A DNA stretch of 64,000 nucleotides from Branchiostoma floridae (lineage: Eukaryota > Chordata > Leptocardii > Amphioxiformes > Branchiostomatidae), in the NCBI RefSeq assembly GCF_000003815.2, contig NC_049980.1:8171558-8235557 (forward strand), given 5' to 3'. The notes under the pieces are model-generated. The model saw only the letters and a list, made by a program, of their open reading frames with translations. It had not been told where the DNA came from and searched no databases. Every line of letters begins with the position of its first letter. Position 1 is the stretch's first letter. Below, one piece after another: positions 58,753-64,000 of this stretch. Position numbers and translations under genes: made by a program.

Positions 58753-59359
58753 CTCCCTTTAGGATGACAGCGTCTTCATAGCGACCCAGAAAACTCCCTC
58801 GTCTCCTCCTGACCACCATCAAATTTACCATAAGCGTCCCTTGCCCGCCGGCAACAGGTCATTTATGGGTGAATAGAACGAAATTCGCAGTCCGATTTTT
58901 TTTCGGAGAGAGATTTGTGGCTATCACAACACGACCCGTGCACGCATGTCTGCAACGTGTGACGTCAGGACGCAGTTTACGACCTTCCATTAAAAAATCA
59001 ATTTTGATAGTTTATTGATCATTGCTTATTTTTGAACTGTTATTTGTGTTTGTCTGAATATCACCTTTACGTAGAAATACACATTATTTACGCAGTGTCG
59101 TAAAGATGCGGCTAGCCGGGGGAATTGATGTCGTAAATATTGGTATTACCGTAAAATGTACCTGTCCGGCGCATACAGTACATTCTTGAAAGTATCCCGG
59201 AAGTAAGGCTGTTCTATTCCAGTGGCGGGATTTGCTTGGATTTGAACGTGATCTGAGCTCATCTACAGTGTAAATATGCATCGCAGTGGTGATCGGGGAT
59301 ATAGAGTGTACTACCAGGAAGGTTTTAAGCTTGACCTGATGAACTAGTATGCAGAGGAA
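58753..59359. promoter_or_regulatory. Divergent CIB2 / LRRC61-like promoter region
   Basis: The two start codons are 607 bp apart, head to head. The region contains a perfect cAMP-response palindrome TGACGTCA at 58960-58967. No TATA box is evident. Confidence 0.5.
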
Positions 59360-62300
59360 ATGTCCGAAGATACGGAAAAGGGCGCAGGTGAGTTACTTCA
59401 CTGTAAACTGTTAACAGGTGTACAGCGCCGTATCGTTTACATGTTGCCTAACAACAAACCGTACCACCAACTTCAAGCCAAGGAAGACACCCCATAAAAC
59501 AAAATTATATGTGTGTTTCTGTGCATTCTTCTTCTAATCATGACATATGATTTCCAACTGATAGAATTATGCAATTGTATGAAATTAAAACTATTTATGG
59601 CTCACTATTTGCTTGTACAACGTTACATAAATTTTTGAGGCTCGTATGTAAACCGTTCAACCAAACGTCGTACAGAAACGACAAAAAGAAATACTCCGTG
59701 ACCTTGGATATCAAGGAGGTTGAAATACTGTACATGTACAGTACTAGGAGTAGAGTAGATCTCTTCGGTAAATTATGGATCTACGAGTTGTTTGACTCTT
59801 TGTGAAGTTTGCAACAATCCTGCTTGAAGCAGTATGAAGATTCTAGCTTTCATGATATTCAATATATGTTTCTTCTTTGGTCTGTATCTGTAGTGTTATA
59901 TCAAATCATTACAAATACAATGCGTGGATGGGTGCATTTTGTCTTGGCATGGAAATGACAAACAGCCAACTTCTTTTCTGCTGCACTATACATAATCATT
60001 TTATCTTTGAGACTTTTTGCTGTTTTCCAGGAGAGCCCAAACCCCTTACCCAGGTGACCCGTCAGGCACTGAAGACTCACAGTGGGGAGTTTGAGTTGGA
60101 CAGCATCACTTACATCAATTTTCATGACAGAGGTGAATGCCTACCCAGGAAGAGCTGCAATGGTCATAAATCATGCAAATTAGGGCCTCATTTACATCAT
60201 TTACGAGGAAATACTACAATTTCCTTCTTTGCCAAGATAAGACTTTGATACTAGTTTGAACAACTTTTGTTTCTTGTGTAGAAAAGACAATCAACTGATA
60301 TTATTAGGCAAATGAGGACCTTATTTGCATAATCAGTGAGAAACATTTTAATATAGCATATCGCTCAAGACCCTGATTGAACCTCATTTGGCAAAGGTAT
60401 AAGGCCATGAAATTCAAGGCATTTTAAGGTTATATAAAAAGTTCTTAAACACTTTTATCCAAAATATTTTTGAATGATCCTTGTGACTAGGCTTCATGAT
60501 ATCTGAACAAAGTACCTACATGTTACGTCGTTATGTTTTGTCAAGGTATCAGCGACCTAGGCTGCATTGGAGAGTGCACAAACCTGCAGCATCTAAACGT
60601 CTCGATGAACGACATCTCGCGCCTGGCACCGCTCAGCACGCTCAAGCACCTGGTGACCCTGGACATATCAGCCAATAGGATCACTCAGCTGGGTCAGGCA
60701 CCTTATTACATTAAATCATCTTCATTGTACATGTGTATTTCAGTACAGAAAATGTTGTAATAACCTTGTACAATGTATATGCATCATACCCAAGCCATTC
60801 ATCTGTAATACAGCTTATTCTACCTTTACTCCTTTGCTTGATATTGTGCCACAGTGTAAAGAACAGTAACATAGAATGATTTGAAATTACGTTGTATTTG
60901 AATATTCTTGATTACAGATGCTCTGAAAGATGCTGACAGTCTTCACACCCTTAATGCAGCTGGTAACCTGATCAGCAGGTAATCTGTACTTTGAACAGCA
61001 TACATGTAGTTATAAATGTTAACGTTAGTCATCATTGTCACTTACTTCAACTCTTAGTGTAGACGTAATGAAAGTTGTATGATTTTATCCATGAATAGTT
61101 TCACCAGGTTGGCAAGGTACCTAATAACCAGATTTTTTGTACTAAGTGTTTTATTCCACCAACGTTTCAGTGACTGTCTGTCACCTCCCTCAGGGCAATT
61201 CTGACTTGTTCACGTTGCACTGCAGCACAGGTGTCACTGGTTCACGTTGTACTGCAGCATAGGTGTCACTGGTTCACGTTGTACTGCAGCATAGGTGTTG
61301 CTGCTTACAGATTCATTGAATCATTCCCAAAAATGACGGATTGACGTGAATAAATTACATTCCAAGTATGATGTATTTATGTAAATAGATTATGTTTTGG
61401 ACTGCATCTGTAACAGTCAACAGGCTAAGCTGCAGTGCATTGCAATGTGAACTATCAGAAATGTCCTGAGGAAGACAACAAACATCTGTGGACTAAAACA
61501 CTTGGTTGTGTACGTAAAATATTGTTATACAGTTTTGTATGATTATACTTTAAAACTTGATTGATTATTATAACCTCTTGATCTCACCTCCAGTATTGAC
61601 AAGCTTGCCTGCCTGGCTAAACTGGAACATTTCTCCAACCTGAGGCTTCAGGATAAAGTACATCAACTCTTCAACCCAGGTGAGAAACTGTTTGATATCT
61701 TATTAGTCCTCCTGTTATGTTGCAATTTTTGACTGTACAACTCCAGGCTTTGTCAAGGTTTGAGCAATCCACTGCTTCAGTGACATCACATTATGCAGAC
61801 AGAAGAAGTGACTTGGTGAGCGGTGGATTATAAGTTGCAAGAGGAATAACAGAAGCCATCTATTAGCTGTTGTGTGACGGCAAAGATTGGTTATACCAGC
61901 TACATAGATACAGGTACATACATCAGGGCTTTACAACCATCCCTCAACAGAGACAGGAGGCGCCATAGATTTCCTACAACTTATAATCCGCTGCTCACCG
62001 AGTCACTTATTTTATGTGCATAACATGACATCACAAGCAGTAGATTGCTCATACCTTGACAAAGACTGGAATTGGACTGTCGAAAATTTGTAAAAGACGA
62101 AGTTTTTGTTGGAAACATAACTTTTTGTCTTTTATAATCCCTCCCCTGCAGTATGTCATGGTGCTTCCTACAAAAAGCGGTTACTATCTTTGATGCCCAG
62201 GCTGAAGGTTCTGGATGGTAAGTCATAACAGAACTGGAACCCTTTTATACGCCAATACATTCAAATGCATGGCCAGAAAGAATTGGAGTTGTGCTCTATT

Positions 62301-64000
62301 TTAAGTAATACATTATAAGCCCCTACTTAATTATTGAAAGAAGCGATCAATTTTTTTACCTAATTCTAACCACATATAAAGCACATGCATGATTGTGTAT
62401 GGGTACTTTGCAGCAAAATTAAAAGATGTGCAAGGATTCAACAAAGTTCAGTGAAGTTTAAGCCTTTCAAAGTCGCATCATAAGCAATCAATTATGGTAC
62501 ATGCTTATATCCATGGCTACTGGTGACATAAGGCAGGTTTAATAATTTGCTCCTTGTCTGTTTATCCTTGCAGGTGAGGTGTTGTCAGGTAAAGGATCCG
62601 AGGTATTCAGGATATGCTCTGAGATCGATGCAGCCCTGCAAGGTAGGACAATAGTAGTGATGGATAATTCTTTCCTATGGGATCTGTATGCAACATTGCT
62701 TTTGAAGTATCATTCAGTCTGTTTGATTCCTTTTTTTTTACTCCTCTTGCATCTATACACCGTGGATGTAACTTAGAAACATGATGCTTTGTCACTTTTG
62801 TCTTCAGCTATCTAGCTGTAGCAAAGTTAGCCCTGAAGAAAAGTCTTTTCATAAACTGTAGCAAGCACAACGCTGTTCTACTCCTATGTCTCTCCAGCTA
62901 CAGAAAATGGAACTTGCAGCACCTCTGGTCTTCCTCTGGTAGATAACTTTCCACTGTCTTCAGAAATCTTTTTAGTTGCCTGACAGGAGATATGACATAG
63001 TTCTTCCATATACCTGTTAAAGCATGATAATGCATGTGTTAAAAGTTTTGTGATATTTTTTTCTTTCACAAACCCCTTTTCACCCCCCCCCCCCTTCAAC
63101 TTGGCAGCTGCACACGACTCTGGACTCTATGCCATAAATACGAGTAAGCCCCCTAGTGGTGCTAGTGGTGAGTGCAGTGTGCAGTTTTGTTGGTGTGACT
63201 GGTGTGCATTTTGCAGTGATTGTCCACTAATGACAGTAACCCCCCACCCCCACCGCGCACACACACACCTACATGTACCATAGGACTTGCCAAACTCAAA
63301 ACAACTTTACTAGTCTAATGTAGAATTTGATTTTGAAGCTTGTATACCTTGTTGTATCCCAGCTAACACTACAGCAACTGCTATGTGTGAAAAAACAGAG
63401 TCTAAAAATAGGTACATGTATGTGTACATAAGAGATAGGTCAGGCAACTGTCATCTGAGGCAAATAGGCCCAGCCCAAATAGGCCCAGCCCAAAGGCAAG
63501 TATTGATAACACAGTGATTGCTTTGTAGCAGTTTTAGATCTGAATAACCAATAATGATTTCATACTTAACTTTTGTAGTCTACCTTAAATCTCAAACTAG
63601 ATCAAAGAGAACATTTCAATTGACCTTGAATCTGTTCTGCCTCCTTGAGAATCAATAGTTTTGCAGGGAACAAAATCAACCACCTGTTCCTGCAATACCC
63701 GTACATTAGTGTAGGGGGTGCTAATGTATGGTAGAGACAATTATATCTTGGTAGCATGGATATAGCTGACCATTCTCACCACATTTTGTCACTGTCCTTT
63801 ACATGTATATATCCTGATAGCCTATTTAGTTGTGTGAATTATGAAGTTGTGTTTGACACATGTACTGTGCATTGATAGGCACACCTACGAGTGGCCCAAT
63901 CCCAGAAATGAGCAAACCGCAGCCCTGGTTTGCCAGTGACTCCCTGAGATTGAAGGACAGTAAAGCTCAGGATGCTGCCATAGATGATGTCACCAAGAAG
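59360..64000 (+). CDS. LRRC61: LRRC61-like leucine-rich-repeat protein (3' partial)
   Basis: Exons 59360-59387, 60031-60132, 60546-60692, 60918-60978, 61594-61679, 62152-62217, 62574-62642, 63108-63167 and 63879-64000 (running off the window), all in phase. The start is MSEDTEKGA. Then QALKTHSGEFELDSITYI, LGCIGECTNLQHLNVSMNDI, LVTLDISANRI and SLHTLNAAGNLIS give about four leucine-rich repeats. The cap segment LMPRLKVLDGEVLSGKGSEV, FRICSEID matches human LRRC61 (LPGLKVIDGE..GRGSEFYQLC). The late QPWF also has a human counterpart. The molecular role of LRRC61 is not established. A poly-C tract precedes the eighth exon, and the exact end of that exon (63167) is less certain. Confidence 0.88.
61140..61330. 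repeat. Repeat with ~30-bp subunits; uninterrupted host-site relative
   Basis: Contains three copies of ggttcacgttgtactgcagc, ataggtgtcact, preceded by agggcaattctgac. It is the uninterrupted relative of the repeat at 25996-26083/26679, which carries the nested element. Confidence 0.65.
61923..62130. repeat. Dispersed repeat, copy 2 (~200 bp)
   Basis: Matches 17501-17700 in order and orientation (ctttacaaccatccct … ccttgacaaagactgg). It lies in the LRRC61-like intron just upstream of the exon at 62152. Confidence 0.6.
63083..63096. repeat. Poly-C tract upstream of a splice acceptor
   Basis: A run of about 14 C sits within the pyrimidine tract of the acceptor at 63107. Length is likely to vary between alleles. 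Confidence 0.7.

Overview
The window looks like chordate, most probably cephalochordate (Branchiostoma/amphioxus), nuclear DNA. It has small exons with GT-AG introns, five recognisable animal genes on alternating strands, very dense short inverted-repeat transposons, and scaffold gaps flanked by duplicated, nearly identical sequence of the kind an assembler leaves in a highly heterozygous genome. The species assignment is inference from gene content and repeats.

Layout, left to right. (1) 1-1240: last exon of an NSUN4-like RNA m5C methyltransferase (+), preceded by an intron holding two inverted-repeat elements. (2) 1240-2740: a minisatellite split by a decayed LINE fragment with reverse-transcriptase and C-terminal regions. 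(3) 2740-10400: no gene recognised; a ~204/205-bp satellite array fills 6807-9705 around gaps. (4) 11018-36562: a nearly complete TP53BP1 (53BP1) orthologue on the minus strand, 32 visible coding exons, about 7.0 kb of coding sequence. All joints but one keep reading phase; the exception (30300-31867) contains a gap and a duplication, so an exon is probably missing. (5) 37521-40005: RPS6 (+), head to head with TP53BP1; its first exon is not visible and probably lies in the gap 36960-37059. (6) 44156-58752: a CIB2-type EF-hand gene (-), seven coding exons, ~189 residues. (7) 59360-64000: an LRRC61-like leucine-rich-repeat gene (+), running off the right edge, head to head with CIB2.

Functionally, TP53BP1 is the chromatin reader that steers double-strand-break repair. 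The oligomerisation region, Arg/Gly stretch, tandem Tudor, ubiquitylated-nucleosome (UDR) motif and two BRCT domains are all visible. Two points stand out: the first Tudor repeat lacks two of the five human methyl-lysine cage residues while the UDR and BRCT phospho-binding lysine are kept; and a 20-bp sequence matching the p53 response-element consensus at every position lies in the shared TP53BP1/RPS6 promoter region.

The noncoding fraction is rich in MITE-like elements (TTA/TAA- and TA-duplicating, hAT-like, and simple hairpins), several with two or more copies inside this window, which allows their ends and target duplications to be defined from the sequence itself. Gaps of N: 6494-6806, 7685-8444, 9810-10378, 14900-15229, 30990-31490, 34893-34992, 36960-37059. 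I did not find a clearly novel multi-gene system.
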